Assembly (NCBI RefSeq): GCF_014495845.1
Contig: NZ_CP061080.1
Span: forward strand, 609,001-673,000
From: Aquibium microcysteis
Lineage (GTDB): Bacteria > Pseudomonadota > Alphaproteobacteria > Rhizobiales > Rhizobiaceae
Length of the DNA stretch: 64,000 nucleotides
Reading direction: 5' to 3'
Positions 36,254-44,873 of this stretch are shown here, piece by piece. The notes beneath the pieces are model-generated. The model was not told where the DNA came from, did not search any database, and saw nothing but the letters and a program-made list of their open reading frames with translations. The position numbers and the translations under genes are program-made. Within the stretch, counting starts at the first letter, position 1. The number at the start of each line of letters is the position of its first letter.

Positions 36254-36275
36254 GGTCCCGTGACGTCACGGGACC
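36254..36275. repeat. Perfect 22-base palindrome
   Basis: The two 11-base halves (36254-36264 and 36265-36275) are exact reverse complements centred on ACGT. It sits 34 bases after the PilZ gene stop. Folded RNA would form a 9-bp hairpin, so it may help end that transcript, but no T-run follows; a protein-binding site is also possible. Confidence 0.45.
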
Positions 36276-36308
36276 GCGCCGGATGACAGGCGGGATGGAT
36301 GGCGCAGG

Positions 36309-36926
36309 CTAGCGGTCGTCGTCGCTGAATTCGGCCTCGAGCGCATCGACGCGCTGGACGGCGGCGAACTCGACGGCGACGCCGTCCTCGAAATGGCGGA
36401 CGACGCGGCCGCGCATGGTGCCGAGCGTGACGGGCGTCCCGAGCGCCGGACGCACGTCGATCTCCACGGCGGCGCCGGAGAGCGACAGGTCCACGATGCG
36501 GCACTGGTACTGCCGGCCGTCGGCGAGCTGCAGGACGCTGATCGGGTTGCGTGGCGAGACGCGGTCGTGGCGGCGGTCTTCCGGCAGGTCCAGCTCGTGC
36601 TTGTTGGCGAGCCAGGTGAGCTGGGCCGCGAGCTTGTCCTTCTTGCGCTCCGACGCGACGATGGTCATGGCGAAACCGTCGGCGGAAATGCGCGTGACGA
36701 CACCTTCGATGCGGCCGATGTGATCGATGTAGGCGATGACCTTCTCGCCGAGCTCGCCGACGCGGTCGGCGCGCAGCAGCGCATTGCCCGGGGACATGTC
36801 GATGACCTGGCAGGGATGCTCGGTGCGGTCCTCGAGCATGAAGCGGCCATAGATCTTGACGCGCACGCGCTGGAAGTAACGCCTCTCGGCCCTGGACGGC
36901 ATGGCATCTGTCGCCGCTGACGTCAT
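36309..36926 (-). CDS. Double PilZ-domain protein
   Basis: The 205-residue protein has two PilZ-like domains. The first has RRYFQRVRVKIYGR and DMSPGNALL (residues 15-50); the second has DRRHDRVSPRN and DLSLSGAAVEI (near 120-155). PilZ domains bind c-di-GMP through RxxxR and (D/N)xSxxG; the first lacks the serine-glycine order in part, while the second fits better. ATG 36926 follows AGGGACAG. It may sense c-di-GMP upstream of the exported protease gene. Confidence 0.85.
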   Translation of the reverse strand: MTSAATDAMPSRAERRYFQRVRVKIYGRFMLEDRTEHPCQVIDMSPGNALLRADRVGELGEKVIAYIDHIGRIEGVVTRISADGFAMTIVASERKKDKLAAQLTWLANKHELDLPEDRRHDRVSPRNPISVLQLADGRQYQCRIVDLSLSGAAVEIDVRPALGTPVTLGTMRGRVVRHFEDGVAVEFAAVQRVDALEAEFSDDDR

Positions 36927-37111
36927 CTCTGTCCCTGTTCTACCCATGATCCGATCGGATGGCCGCAAAGGGCTTTCACCAATATGACCGGGATGGGTTA
37001 ACAGTCGGTAATTCGCGGTTGTACCGCAGCAAGTTCTCAACAATGCTCAAGCAATGTCTAAACTAGTCGCCGGGCCGGCAGGCGGGAACCCGGTTGCGGC
37101 ACCGGGATCCG

Positions 37112-37735
37112 TCAGCGGTTCCGCCCTCCCTCGATCACCACGAGGTGACGGAAGCGCCGTGCCGGTGCCCCTGCGAGCGCGGACTGTCCGGGAGCCAGGG
37201 GAGGGGCATCGACCTGCATCATGCCCGCGCCCGGGCGTGGCTCGCGGTCGGGATCGACGGACCGCACGCGCTCGATCGTGCATTCGACGATCGGCTCGGC
37301 GCCCAGCCAGTAGGGTTTCTCGGCCGGGCAGATCGAGCCCATGGCGCGCGTGTTCTCGGCTCCGCCCTCCAGCGGCAGCAGCAGCAGTTCGAGGTCGAGC
37401 GGACGCCCCCCGGCGGTCGTGCCGAGGAGGGTGGTCACGGTCACTGACTTGTCGATGAGGGTTCCGAGAGCCAGCCGCGCGGCCCTCGGCTGGTCGTCGT
37501 GGGTCCACAGCGAGGTGAAGGCGAAGCCCTTCAGCTCGCGCCCGAACGTCGCGCACAGACGCGTCCCTGCGAGCCGGAACACCGCGTCGCCGCGCAGGTC
37601 TCGCTCGAGGATGAACGTGTCGGCCAGCATCGACTTGATGTCTGCCGGTTCGATCTCGGTGCGCCTCGGCGCCGGGCGACCATCGCGCAGCCTGTCCCAA
37701 TACTGGAACAGCTCCGCCGTACCCTTCTGTCTCAT
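37112..37735 (-). CDS. PAS-domain protein (PAS_5-like)
   Basis: The 207-residue soluble protein begins MRQKGTAELFQYWDRLRDGR and continues IKSMLADTFILERD and AGTRLCATFGRELKGFAF, the pattern of the stand-alone PAS_5 family frequent in Rhizobiales. No output domain is present. ATG 37735 is chosen from GGGGACAG upstream and family N-termini. The ligand is unknown. Confidence 0.82.
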   Translation of the reverse strand: MRQKGTAELFQYWDRLRDGRPAPRRTEIEPADIKSMLADTFILERDLRGDAVFRLAGTRLCATFGRELKGFAFTSLWTHDDQPRAARLALGTLIDKSVTVTTLLGTTAGGRPLDLELLLLPLEGGAENTRAMGSICPAEKPYWLGAEPIVECTIERVRSVDPDREPRPGAGMMQVDAPPLAPGQSALAGAPARRFRHLVVIEGGRNR

Positions 37736-37859
37736 CTGTCCCCACTCATGCATCTTCACGTGGACCTGTTTCAACCACGCACAACGGGGTGACATCCGCC
37801 ATGCTTCATGGAGGAGGGAGCAGGTTGCATGCCAGCCAAATTAACCATTGTGCACGGTG

Positions 37860-38034
37860 CGTCGCCGTTAAGGTTAACGAAAGGTTGAGATTGCGCTCCG
37901 GCCGCCGGCGTGGGAAGAGCGGGAACTCCGAAGCCGTTGGCTTCACAGCGAATTCGGTCGCGCGAGCGATCACCTTCGATCGAGTGGGGACTCGACCGGC
38001 CGCCCGGGACCAGCTTCCGGGCGGCGTTTTTTTT
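37860..38034 (+). ncRNA. Candidate small RNA ending in a strong terminator
   Basis: A plus-strand terminator (9-bp arms 37999-38007 and 38017-38025, then eight T residues at 38027-38034) has no plus-strand gene before it; the upstream gene is on the other strand. It is preceded by hairpins GAAGCC-GTT-GGCTTC (37930-37944) and CGAGT-GGGG-ACTCG (37981-37994). This layout fits a short structured RNA; the 5' end given is a guess. Confidence 0.45.
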
Positions 38035-38113
38035 AACCTTTCGGCCATCCGGGAGTTCCAGCGGCGGGCCTGCGCCGCCATATAGGTCCCCCGACAGTCC
38101 GGAGTCTCCGACC

Positions 38114-38848
38114 TTGCCAGCAGACCCCTTGCACGACACCGACCGCGACATGCGCGGTGGCCCCTTCACGCGACCGCCGCGGCACGAGCCAGCCTTCAAC
38201 ATTCCCGGCGTCGTGCTCGCCTTCATCGCGCTCTGCGTCGGCATCCACCTCGTGCGGGAGTGGCTGCTGACGCCTGCCATGGACTTCGAAGTGATCCTGG
38301 CGGGCGCCTTCATCCCCGTCCGCTATTCGGGGCAGTACCTCCTCGATCTGCCGGCCTTCACCAGTCCGCTCACCTATTCGCTGCTGCATGGCGGCCTGGC
38401 GCACCTGGCCGTGAACATGATCTGGCTCGCCGCCTTCGGATCACCGCTCGCGACGCGGATCGGCGCCGTCCGCTTCGTCCTGTTCTGGTGCGCGACGACG
38501 CTCGCCGCCGTGGCCCTGCACTACGTCCTGCACATGGACAGCAACGTCCCCCTGGTCGGCGCCTCGGGCGCGATCTCGGGAATGATGGGCGCCGCGGCCC
38601 GATTCGGCTTCCGCAGCAGCCGCGCGGCCGGGCGCGCGGCCTTCGAGGGCCGGCTGCTCACCATTCCCGAGGCGCTGTCCTCGCGAACGGTCGTGACCTT
38701 CCTGGCGATCTGGTTCGTGATCAACCTGGCGACCGGGCTGGCGAGCGGCATTCCCGGCGTCGACGGTGCGATCGCGTGGGAGGCGCATGTCGGCGGCTTC
38801 CTCGCCGGGTTCCTCGCGGTGCGCCCCTTCGACCGGCGCCGCGCCTGA
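38114..38848 (+). CDS. Rhomboid-family intramembrane serine protease
   Basis: The 244-residue protein has six or seven transmembrane helices. The catalytic Ser is in VGASGAISGMMGA near residue 155 and the His in AHVGGFLAGFLAV near 225; HGGLAHLAVNMIWL near 95 is also typical. TTG 38114 with GGAG upstream is the best start; ATG 38150 is an alternative. It would cleave membrane proteins within the bilayer; substrates are unknown. Confidence 0.88.
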   Translation: MPADPLHDTDRDMRGGPFTRPPRHEPAFNIPGVVLAFIALCVGIHLVREWLLTPAMDFEVILAGAFIPVRYSGQYLLDLPAFTSPLTYSLLHGGLAHLAVNMIWLAAFGSPLATRIGAVRFVLFWCATTLAAVALHYVLHMDSNVPLVGASGAISGMMGAAARFGFRSSRAAGRAAFEGRLLTIPEALSSRTVVTFLAIWFVINLATGLASGIPGVDGAIAWEAHVGGFLAGFLAVRPFDRRRA

Positions 38849-38941
38849 CGGCCGAGCCTTGCAAAGGCGGCAAACTCCGCGCACCATGACCGTCCGGCAG
38901 CGATGCCGCCGGACGGGAGGCTGCATTTCGAGGAGGACGCA

Positions 38942-39373
38942 ATGCTGGTCAAGAACATCCTTGCCGAGAAGGGATCCGGCGTCGAGACGATGACGCCTGA
39001 CCGCACGCTCGCCGAGGCGGTGCAGTTGCTGGCCAGGCGCCGCATCGGCGCGGTCGTGCTGACGGGGACGGACGGCCGGATCGCCGGCATCCTCTCGGAA
39101 CGCGATATCGTCCGCATCCTGGCGGGCGAGGGCCCCGGCGTCCTGGAAAAGCCGATCTCGGCGGCGATGACCGCCAGGGTGCAGGTCTGCCACGAGGACA
39201 ACTCGATCAACGACGTGATGGAAATCATGACCGCCGGCCGCTTCCGGCACCTGCCCGTCGAGCGCGACGGCGTGCTGGTCGGCATCATCTCGATCGGCGA
39301 CGTGGTGAAGAAGCGCATCGAGCAGGTCGAGCACGAGGCGCAGGAAATCCGCAACTACATCGCCACGGCCTGA
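38942..39373 (+). CDS. CBS-domain pair protein
   Basis: The 143-residue protein consists of two CBS motifs: ETMTPDRTLAEAVQLLARRR...GRIAGILSERDIVR (residues 15-70) and INDVMEIMTAGRFRHLPVE...VGIISIGDVVKKRI (80-135). Such stand-alone pairs bind adenine nucleotides. GAGGAGGACGCA precedes the ATG. The TGA runs straight into a 15-A tract. Confidence 0.9.
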   Translation: MLVKNILAEKGSGVETMTPDRTLAEAVQLLARRRIGAVVLTGTDGRIAGILSERDIVRILAGEGPGVLEKPISAAMTARVQVCHEDNSINDVMEIMTAGRFRHLPVERDGVLVGIISIGDVVKKRIEQVEHEAQEIRNYIATA

Positions 39374-39490
39374 AAAAAAAAAAAAAAGAGGGCCGGCCGC
39401 CAGGGAGGGAGGAGGCGGGCCGGCCCAGCTACAGGGGCACTGTAGTCTCATGACGCGGGCGGACGGGTCGTTGCGTCCGCCGCCGCGGAT
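39373..39490 (-). ncRNA. Candidate small RNA or 3'-UTR with anti-Shine-Dalgarno loop and U15 terminator
   Basis: On the minus strand three hairpins occur in a row: GGCGGACG/CGTCCGCC (39481-39458), CTACAG/CTGTAG (39445-39429), and a 12-bp terminator stem with one bulge (39426-39390) whose loop reads TCCTCCCTCCCT, followed by TC and 15 T residues. CU-rich anti-Shine-Dalgarno loops are a hallmark of alphaproteobacterial regulatory RNAs such as the cuckoo/alpha-r14 group. It could also simply end the DUF6455 gene transcript 174 bases upstream. Confidence 0.5.
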
Positions 39491-39663
39491 TCACTTTCGT
39501 GTCGACGTGTCGGGCCGATCCGTTCCGTTCCTTTCGCGGACGTGCCGCCGTCGCGCTCGCCGAGCACATCGCGATCGTTCGGATTTGCTCCGCCCGCCTC
39601 CGTTCCTCGTATCCGCGCATGCCTTCCGCCCGATACCGGGCGCCCCCTTTCGGGAGACGGGCT

Positions 39664-39921
39664 TCAGGCCTCGGCCGCGAACTCGAACAGATCCTTGTTG
39701 CGGCAGTAATCCGGAGCGTGCTGCGGGGCCTCGTTCTCTTCCAGCCAGGATCTGCACTCGCCGGCATGACCGCAGGTCAGGCAGCGAAGCGCGGCGCCGC
39801 GCATCACCGACGGAGCGGCGGGCATCTCGGCGATGGCCTCGCGGACATCCAGCTTGCGCATCATGCTTTCCATCAGATCGGCCTTCGCCGCCATCCGTTC
39901 CACGAACCCCATGCTGCCCAC
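39664..39921 (-). CDS. DUF6455 family protein
   Basis: The 85-residue protein starts at GTG 39921 (GGAGA 6 bases upstream; ATG 39912 is possible). It has the family pattern MGFVERMAAKADLMESMMRK and a four-cysteine C-terminal part: CLTCGHAGECRSWL and DYCRNKD. The cysteines could bind zinc or an Fe-S cluster. An FNR/FixK box lies upstream, suggesting low-oxygen induction. Biochemical function is unknown. Confidence 0.82.
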   Translation of the reverse strand: MGSMGFVERMAAKADLMESMMRKLDVREAIAEMPAAPSVMRGAALRCLTCGHAGECRSWLEENEAPQHAPDYCRNKDLFEFAAEA

Positions 39922-39979
39922 GTCGATTCTCCCGCTCCGGTCTGCAGGATCAGGATCGGCGCGCGGCCGGCGGGCCGCC

Positions 39980-39993
39980 TTGATCTGGATCAA
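39980..39993. promoter_or_regulatory. FNR/FixK-type box TTGATCTGGATCAA
   Basis: An exact match to the FNR/FixK consensus TTGAT-N4-ATCAA lies 59 bases upstream of the DUF6455 start and 78 bases upstream of gatB. The distance fits activation of the DUF6455 gene; gatB is a housekeeping gene and a less likely target. Confidence 0.75.
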
Positions 39994-40070
39994 GCGGCGG
40001 AAAGCCTTGCCTCCGCATGGCGATTGTTCTAGCCAACCGGCATATCCGAATGTGAGGTTTCAGGCCTGCC

Positions 40071-41570
40071 ATGAGCATCATCGACACCCGCACGCCCGAC
40101 CCGAAGCGGCTGATTTCCGGCGCCACCGGCGACTGGGAGGTGATCGTGGGACTGGAGGTCCATGCCCAGGTGAGCTCGAATTCGAAGCTGTTCTCGGGGG
40201 CCGCGACCGATTTCGGCTCGGCGCCGAACGACAACGTCAGCCTGGTCGACGCGGCGATGCCCGGCATGCTGCCGGTGATCAACGAGGAATGCGTGAAGCA
40301 GGCGATCCGCACCGGTCTGGGGCTGAAGGCGCAGATCAACCTGAAGTCGGTCTTCGACCGCAAGAACTACTTCTATCCCGATCTGCCGCAGGGCTACCAG
40401 ATCTCGCAGTTCAAGCAGCCGATCGTCGGCGAGGGCAAGGTGATCGTCTCCGTCGGTCCCGACCGGCAGGGCCAGTTCGAGGACATCGAGGTGGGTATCG
40501 AACGGCTTCATCTGGAGCAGGACGCCGGCAAGTCGATGCACGACCAGCACCCGACCATGTCCTACGTGGATCTCAACCGGTCCGGCGTGGCGCTGATGGA
40601 GATCGTGTCGAAGCCCGACATCCGCTCGGCCGACGAGGCGAAGGCCTATGTCACCAAGCTGCGCACCATCATGCGCTATCTCGGCACCTGCGACGGCAAC
40701 ATGGACGAGGGTTCGCTGCGCGCCGACGTCAACGTCTCCGTGCGCAAACCGGGAGGCGAATTCGGCACGCGCTGCGAGATCAAGAACGTCAACTCGATCC
40801 GCTTCATCGGCCAGGCGATCGAGGCGGAGGCGCAGCGCCAGATCGCCATCCTCGAAGACGGCGGCAGGATCGACCAGGAAACCCGGCTCTTCGATCCCGT
40901 GAAGGGCGAGACGCGCTCGATGCGCTCCAAGGAAGAGGCGCACGACTACCGCTACTTCCCCGATCCGGACCTGCTGCCGCTCGAGTTCGACCAGGCCTAT
41001 GTCGACGCGCTGGCGTCTGCGCTGCCGGAACTGCCCGACCAGAAGAAGGAGCGCTTCGTTTCGGTCATGGGCCTGTCGGCCTACGACGCGTCGGTGCTGG
41101 TGGCCGAGAAGGCCGTCGCCGATTTCTTCGAAAAGGTGGCCGAGGGCCGCGATGGCAAGACGGCGGCGAACTGGGTCATCAACGACCTGCTGGGCGCCTT
41201 GAACAAGTCCGGCAAGACCATTGAAGAGACTCCGGTTTCCGCCGCCCAGCTCGGCGCCATCATCGACCTGATCAAGGACGGCACCATCTCCGGAAAGATC
41301 GCCAAGGACCTGTTCGAGATCGTCTGGACCGAGGGCGGCGACCCGCGCGACCTCGTCGAGAGCCGCGGTCTGAAGCAGGTCACCGACACCGGCGCCATCG
41401 AGAAGGCGGTCGACGCAGTGATCGCGGCCAATCCCGACAAGGTGGAGCAGGCCCGCGCCAAGCCCACCATGGCCGGCTGGTTCGTCGGCCAGGTGATGAA
41501 GTCCACCGGCGGCAAGGCCAATCCGCAGGCGGTCAACGACCTGGTGAAGGCCAAGCTCGGGATCGAATGA
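40071..41570 (+). CDS. gatB: Asp-tRNA(Asn)/Glu-tRNA(Gln) amidotransferase subunit B
   Basis: The 499-residue protein is complete. Family motifs: [20 protein letters not shown] near residue 24, [17 protein letters not shown] near 100, [17 protein letters not shown] near 165 and the C-terminal tRNA-binding YqeY-like region with [20 protein letters not shown] near 465. With GatA and GatC (not here) it converts mischarged tRNA to Gln- or Asn-tRNA. Its TGA overlaps the acetyltransferase start. Confidence 0.97.
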   Translation: MSIIDTRTPDPKRLISGATGDWEVIVGLEVHAQVSSNSKLFSGAATDFGSAPNDNVSLVDAAMPGMLPVINEECVKQAIRTGLGLKAQINLKSVFDRKNYFYPDLPQGYQISQFKQPIVGEGKVIVSVGPDRQGQFEDIEVGIERLHLEQDAGKSMHDQHPTMSYVDLNRSGVALMEIVSKPDIRSADEAKAYVTKLRTIMRYLGTCDGNMDEGSLRADVNVSVRKPGGEFGTRCEIKNVNSIRFIGQAIEAEAQRQIAILEDGGRIDQETRLFDPVKGETRSMRSKEEAHDYRYFPDPDLLPLEFDQAYVDALASALPELPDQKKERFVSVMGLSAYDASVLVAEKAVADFFEKVAEGRDGKTAANWVINDLLGALNKSGKTIEETPVSAAQLGAIIDLIKDGTISGKIAKDLFEIVWTEGGDPRDLVESRGLKQVTDTGAIEKAVDAVIAANPDKVEQARAKPTMAGWFVGQVMKSTGGKANPQAVNDLVKAKLGIE

Positions 41571-42061
41571 TGTTCATCCGCACCGCCGGCCCCAACGACC
41601 TGCCGGCGATCCGGACGCTTCTGGTGGAGACATGGCACGCCACCTATGACGGCCTCTACGGCGTGGCGAAGGTGACGGAGATCACCAATGACTGGCACTC
41701 GCTGCGCGTGCTGAAGGCGCAGCTGGACCAGCCGGACGCCGAGTTCGTGGTGGCCGACGACGGCGTGGCGATCGCCGGGATGGCCTTCGCCTGCGCAGCG
41801 GACGAGGGCAAGACCGTGACGCTGTCGCAGCTCTACGTCCGGCCGGATCGCCAGGGGCAGGGGATCGGCGGGATGCTGCTCGACGAGATCATCGACAGTT
41901 TTCCGGATGCCGAGCGAATCCGGCTCGAGGTCGAGCCGGCCAACGCCCGCGCCATCGCCTTCTATCGCGCGCAGGGCTTCGTCGAGATCGGCCGCACGGA
42001 GAATTGCGGGCGCGGACAGTCCGGCATCCCCGCGCTGATCCTGGAGCGCGTGTTTGGCTAA
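41567..42061 (+). CDS. GNAT family N-acetyltransferase
   Basis: The 164-residue protein has the acetyl-CoA loop [19 protein letters not shown] near residue 90 and the [18 protein letters not shown] end motif. It overlaps gatB by 4 bases, so translation is coupled. The acceptor is unknown. Confidence 0.9.
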   Translation: MMFIRTAGPNDLPAIRTLLVETWHATYDGLYGVAKVTEITNDWHSLRVLKAQLDQPDAEFVVADDGVAIAGMAFACAADEGKTVTLSQLYVRPDRQGQGIGGMLLDEIIDSFPDAERIRLEVEPANARAIAFYRAQGFVEIGRTENCGRGQSGIPALILERVFG

Positions 42062-42196
42062 TCGGCGGCCGCGCGCGACCGGCGCGCCGAACTGCCGCTG
42101 CCGGCCCCGCATCTCGCGCCAGAAGATGACGATTCCCGCGCCGGCGACGAGGACGATGCCGATCCACGAGATCGCGTGCGGCGAGCTGGTTCGTGA
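42062..42196 (-). pseudogene. Possible remnant of a DMT/EamA transporter C-terminus
   Basis: One minus-strand frame reads AISWIGIVLVAGAGIVIFWR followed by an Arg-rich tail, resembling the last helix of EamA-type exporters. No other helices are recognisable upstream, and the tail has no stop in the same frame. It is probably a degraded end fragment; chance hydrophobicity is possible. Confidence 0.25.
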
Positions 42197-42621
42197 GCGG
42201 GCTTGCAGCCTCAATCAGGTTGAGTCTTTCAAGGAAACATCAAACCGGCTTCTGGTTCTAACCGGCGCGCGATTTTGGGACGCCGATCCGGTGTCCAACT
42301 TGCGCGCCGATTGACATTATGGTCTCCGCCCTTCGGGCATCGGTCGCTCGCGCACGGCCCGCTTCCGTTCATCCTTGAGGTCATGTGAAACCATTCCTCC
42401 GGGCAGGCGGAGGGGCGCCGAGGCAGGGATCTACGCGCTGTTCCGGCGGTCGGGCCGCACGCGTCCGGCTGGGGGCGGTGAAGCGGCGAGGTCTGGCGGC
42501 TCGTGCCGCCGCGCCGAGACCGCCCGCTGCCGGGATCATCGCATCGGCGCAGATCCCGCATCTCGAAATGCGAACGGCGCGGCGCTAGAAGTCGCCGGTA
42601 CGAACACCGGAGACGCCCGAA
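42197..42621. other. Intergenic region before the second acetyltransferase
   Basis: This is a 425-base stretch with a locally AT-richer part (42220-42330), a TTGACATTATGG sequence near 42311 that could be a -35 region, and a CCTCCG/CGGAGG hairpin near 42398. No gene or repeat was recognised. Confidence 0.4.
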
Positions 42622-43092
42622 ATGAAACCCGATACGACCGATCTCGTCATCCGGGAGGCCGAGCGCACGGACGTGCCCGCCATCGTCGCGCTGTTTGCGG
42701 CGGACGGTGTCGGCGGCCATGGCGACAGCGCCGATCCGGCGGCGCTGCCGGACTATTTCGCCGCCTTCGACCGGATCGCGGCGAGCCCCGCCGACCGGCT
42801 GTTCGTGGCCGAACGCGACGGGGCGGTGGTCGGCACCTTCCAGACGACGCTGACGCCGATGATGACGGGCCGCGGCCGGCTGGTGATGACGGTCGAGGGC
42901 GTCCAGACGCGGGCCGACCGGCGGGGGCTCGGCATCGGGGCGGCGATGATGCGGCATGCGGTGGCGCTGGCCCGGGAGACCGGCGCGGGGCTCGTCCAGC
43001 TTTCCTCCAACGCCCGCCGCACCGAAGCGCATCGCTTCTACGAACGGCTGGGATTCGAGAAGAGCCACGTGGCGTTCAAGATGAAGCTCTGA
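42622..43092 (+). CDS. GNAT family N-acetyltransferase
   Basis: The 156-residue protein has the acetyl-CoA-binding pattern VQTRADRRGLGIGAAMMRHA near residue 95 and the closing RTEAHRFYERLGFEKSHVAF. It is a different branch from the gene at 41567. There are no operon partners; the acceptor is unknown. Confidence 0.9.
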   Translation: MKPDTTDLVIREAERTDVPAIVALFAADGVGGHGDSADPAALPDYFAAFDRIAASPADRLFVAERDGAVVGTFQTTLTPMMTGRGRLVMTVEGVQTRADRRGLGIGAAMMRHAVALARETGAGLVQLSSNARRTEAHRFYERLGFEKSHVAFKMKL

Positions 43093-43194
43093 CGGAGCCG
43101 CGGCCGGTATCGGCAAGCCCAGGCGCGACGCCGCGCCCCTTGCTTTCGCCGGCTTCGGGCGCCATAAGGCGGGCATGTCCGCGCGAGGTTTTCG

Positions 43195-43593
43195 ATGCTG
43201 AAATTCCTGACCCAGATGTTCACCTGGTGGAACGGCCAGACGCTGAACACGCGCTTCCACACCTGGCGCAACGGCACCTTCGTCGGCGCCGACGAGCAGG
43301 GCAACCGGTACTACACCGGCGGGGTCGATTCGGAAGGACGGCAGCGCCGCTGGGTGATCTATAACGGCCTGTCGGAAGCCACGCGCGTGCCGCCCGGCTG
43401 GCATGGCTGGCTGCATCACCGCGTCGACGTCGCGCCGGTCCAGGAGAACTACACGCCCCGCGAATGGCAGAAGCCGCACGAGCCGAACCATACCGGCTCC
43501 TGGAAGGCCTACCGTCCCAAGGGTTCCGTGCTGCGTCCGGGCGACCGTCCGGCCGTCACCGGCGACTACGACGCCTGGACGCCGGGCAACTGA
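43195..43593 (+). CDS. NADH:ubiquinone oxidoreductase NDUFA12-family subunit
   Basis: The 132-residue protein has the family signature TWWNGQTLNTRFHTWRNG, then GNRYYTGG and VPPGWHGWLHH near residue 70. It is an accessory complex I subunit shared by alphaproteobacteria and mitochondria. It precedes the DUF2155 gene, a conserved Rhizobiales arrangement. Confidence 0.95.
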   Translation: MLKFLTQMFTWWNGQTLNTRFHTWRNGTFVGADEQGNRYYTGGVDSEGRQRRWVIYNGLSEATRVPPGWHGWLHHRVDVAPVQENYTPREWQKPHEPNHTGSWKAYRPKGSVLRPGDRPAVTGDYDAWTPGN

Positions 43594-43705
43594 TCGTCGG
43601 CAAGAGCAATCGAATCGCCATAATTCGCGGCTACCCGTCTGCTGGCGCGGGCAGGCCGGGACGGTCGCGGTCGAAGCGAAGGGCAGAGGGTTCGGTCGAA
43701 GACAG

Positions 43706-44152
43706 ATGATAGCCAAGGCATCCACACGCGCGGCCCGGTCGCTTTTCTGCGCGGTCGGTCTCACCCTCCTGGCTCACGCCGCCGCGGCGCAGGAGACGCA
43801 GCCGACGGAGCGCATCAAGAATCCGGTCGCCGAGTTCACCGGCATCGACAAGGTCACCGGCCGAATCATCACCTTCGACGTCTATATCGACGAGACGGTG
43901 CAGTTCGGCGCCCTGCAGGTGACGCCGCGCATCTGCCTGTCGAGCCCGGACACCGAGGAGGCCAAGACCGACTCCTTCGTCGAGGTCGACGAGATCACGC
44001 TCGACCGCAAGATCCGGCGCATCTTCACCGGCTGGATGTTCGCCGAGAGCCCGGGCCTCAACGCCGTCGAGCATTCGGTGTACGACGTCTGGCTGAAGGC
44101 CTGCAAGCAGAGTTCCGACGTCCCGCCGCCGGCGACCGCCAAGGCGGAATGA
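43706..44152 (+). CDS. DUF2155 domain-containing exported protein
   Basis: The 148-residue protein has signal peptide SLFCAVGLTLLAHAAAAQ and the DUF2155 core FTGIDKVTGRIITFDVYIDE, LQVTPRICLSSP and FTGWMFAESPGLNAVEH. The two remaining cysteines could form a disulfide. It is a periplasmic protein of unknown function, conserved beside NDUFA12 and aat. Confidence 0.92.
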   Translation: MIAKASTRAARSLFCAVGLTLLAHAAAAQETQPTERIKNPVAEFTGIDKVTGRIITFDVYIDETVQFGALQVTPRICLSSPDTEEAKTDSFVEVDEITLDRKIRRIFTGWMFAESPGLNAVEHSVYDVWLKACKQSSDVPPPATAKAE

Positions 44153-44226
44153 CCGAGCGACGGCTGGCGCGGCGCGCCGCGACCGGCTAGGGAAGGCGGC
44201 GGCCCGGCACGGGTCGGGGAGCAAAC

Positions 44227-44862
44227 ATGCCCGCCATCGAGATCCTTCTGACGTTCGCCGTCACCACGGCGCTCTTTGCCTTCATTCCCGGTCCGGCGAT
44301 GATGTATGCGGCGGCGCGCACGCTGGCCGGCGGCCGGTCGGCCGGCCTGATGGCGAGCCTCGGCATCCACATCGGCTGCTATGCCCATGTGGTGGCCGCG
44401 GCCGCCGGGCTGTCGGTGCTGTTCCATGCGGTGCCTGCGCTCTATCTGGCCGTGAAGCTCGCCGGTGCCGCCTATCTGGTCTGGCTCGGCATCTCCCTCT
44501 TTCGCGGCAGCGGCGGATCGTCGGCCGGCCTGCCACACGATCTGCCGCGCAAATCGGGCCGGCGCGCCTTCGCCGAAAGCGTCGTGGTGGAGGTGCTGAA
44601 CCCGAAGACGGCGATCTTCTTCCTGGCCTTCCTGCCGCAATTCGTCGATCCGGCGGCGACGCTGCCTGTCTGGACCCAGTTGCTGATCCTCGGAACGGTG
44701 GTCAATTTGACCTTCTCGCTGGCCGACATCGTCTGCGTGCTGATCGCGGGCCGGCTGGTGGAGGCGATGCGCCACTCGTCGCGCGCACAGCGGATGGCGC
44801 AGCGGCTCGGCGGCGGCGTGCTGGTCGGGCTCGGCGTGCAGATGGCGCTGCAGCGGGGCTGA
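44227..44862 (+). CDS. LysE/RhtB-family exporter
   Basis: The 211-residue membrane protein has six predicted helices. It shows the family N-terminus TALFAFIPGPAMMYAAARTL and the internal VVEVLNPKTAIFFLAFLPQF near residue 120. The family exports amino acids or derivatives. It converges on aat. Confidence 0.92.
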   Translation: MPAIEILLTFAVTTALFAFIPGPAMMYAAARTLAGGRSAGLMASLGIHIGCYAHVVAAAAGLSVLFHAVPALYLAVKLAGAAYLVWLGISLFRGSGGSSAGLPHDLPRKSGRRAFAESVVVEVLNPKTAIFFLAFLPQFVDPAATLPVWTQLLILGTVVNLTFSLADIVCVLIAGRLVEAMRHSSRAQRMAQRLGGGVLVGLGVQMALQRG

Positions 44863-44873
44863 ACGCCTGGCGG

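Noticed and set aside
39429..39445. CTACAG/CTGTAG dyad as an operator for the CBS gene
   Set aside because: It lies downstream of the CBS gene and fits better as the second hairpin of the minus-strand RNA.
42311..42322. TTGACATTATGG as a complete promoter for the acetyltransferase gene
   Set aside because: No -10 element at a suitable distance, and the gene start is about 300 bases away.
43601..43660. Possible tRNA-like segment after NDUFA12
   Set aside because: No cloverleaf can be drawn and no T-loop motif is present.
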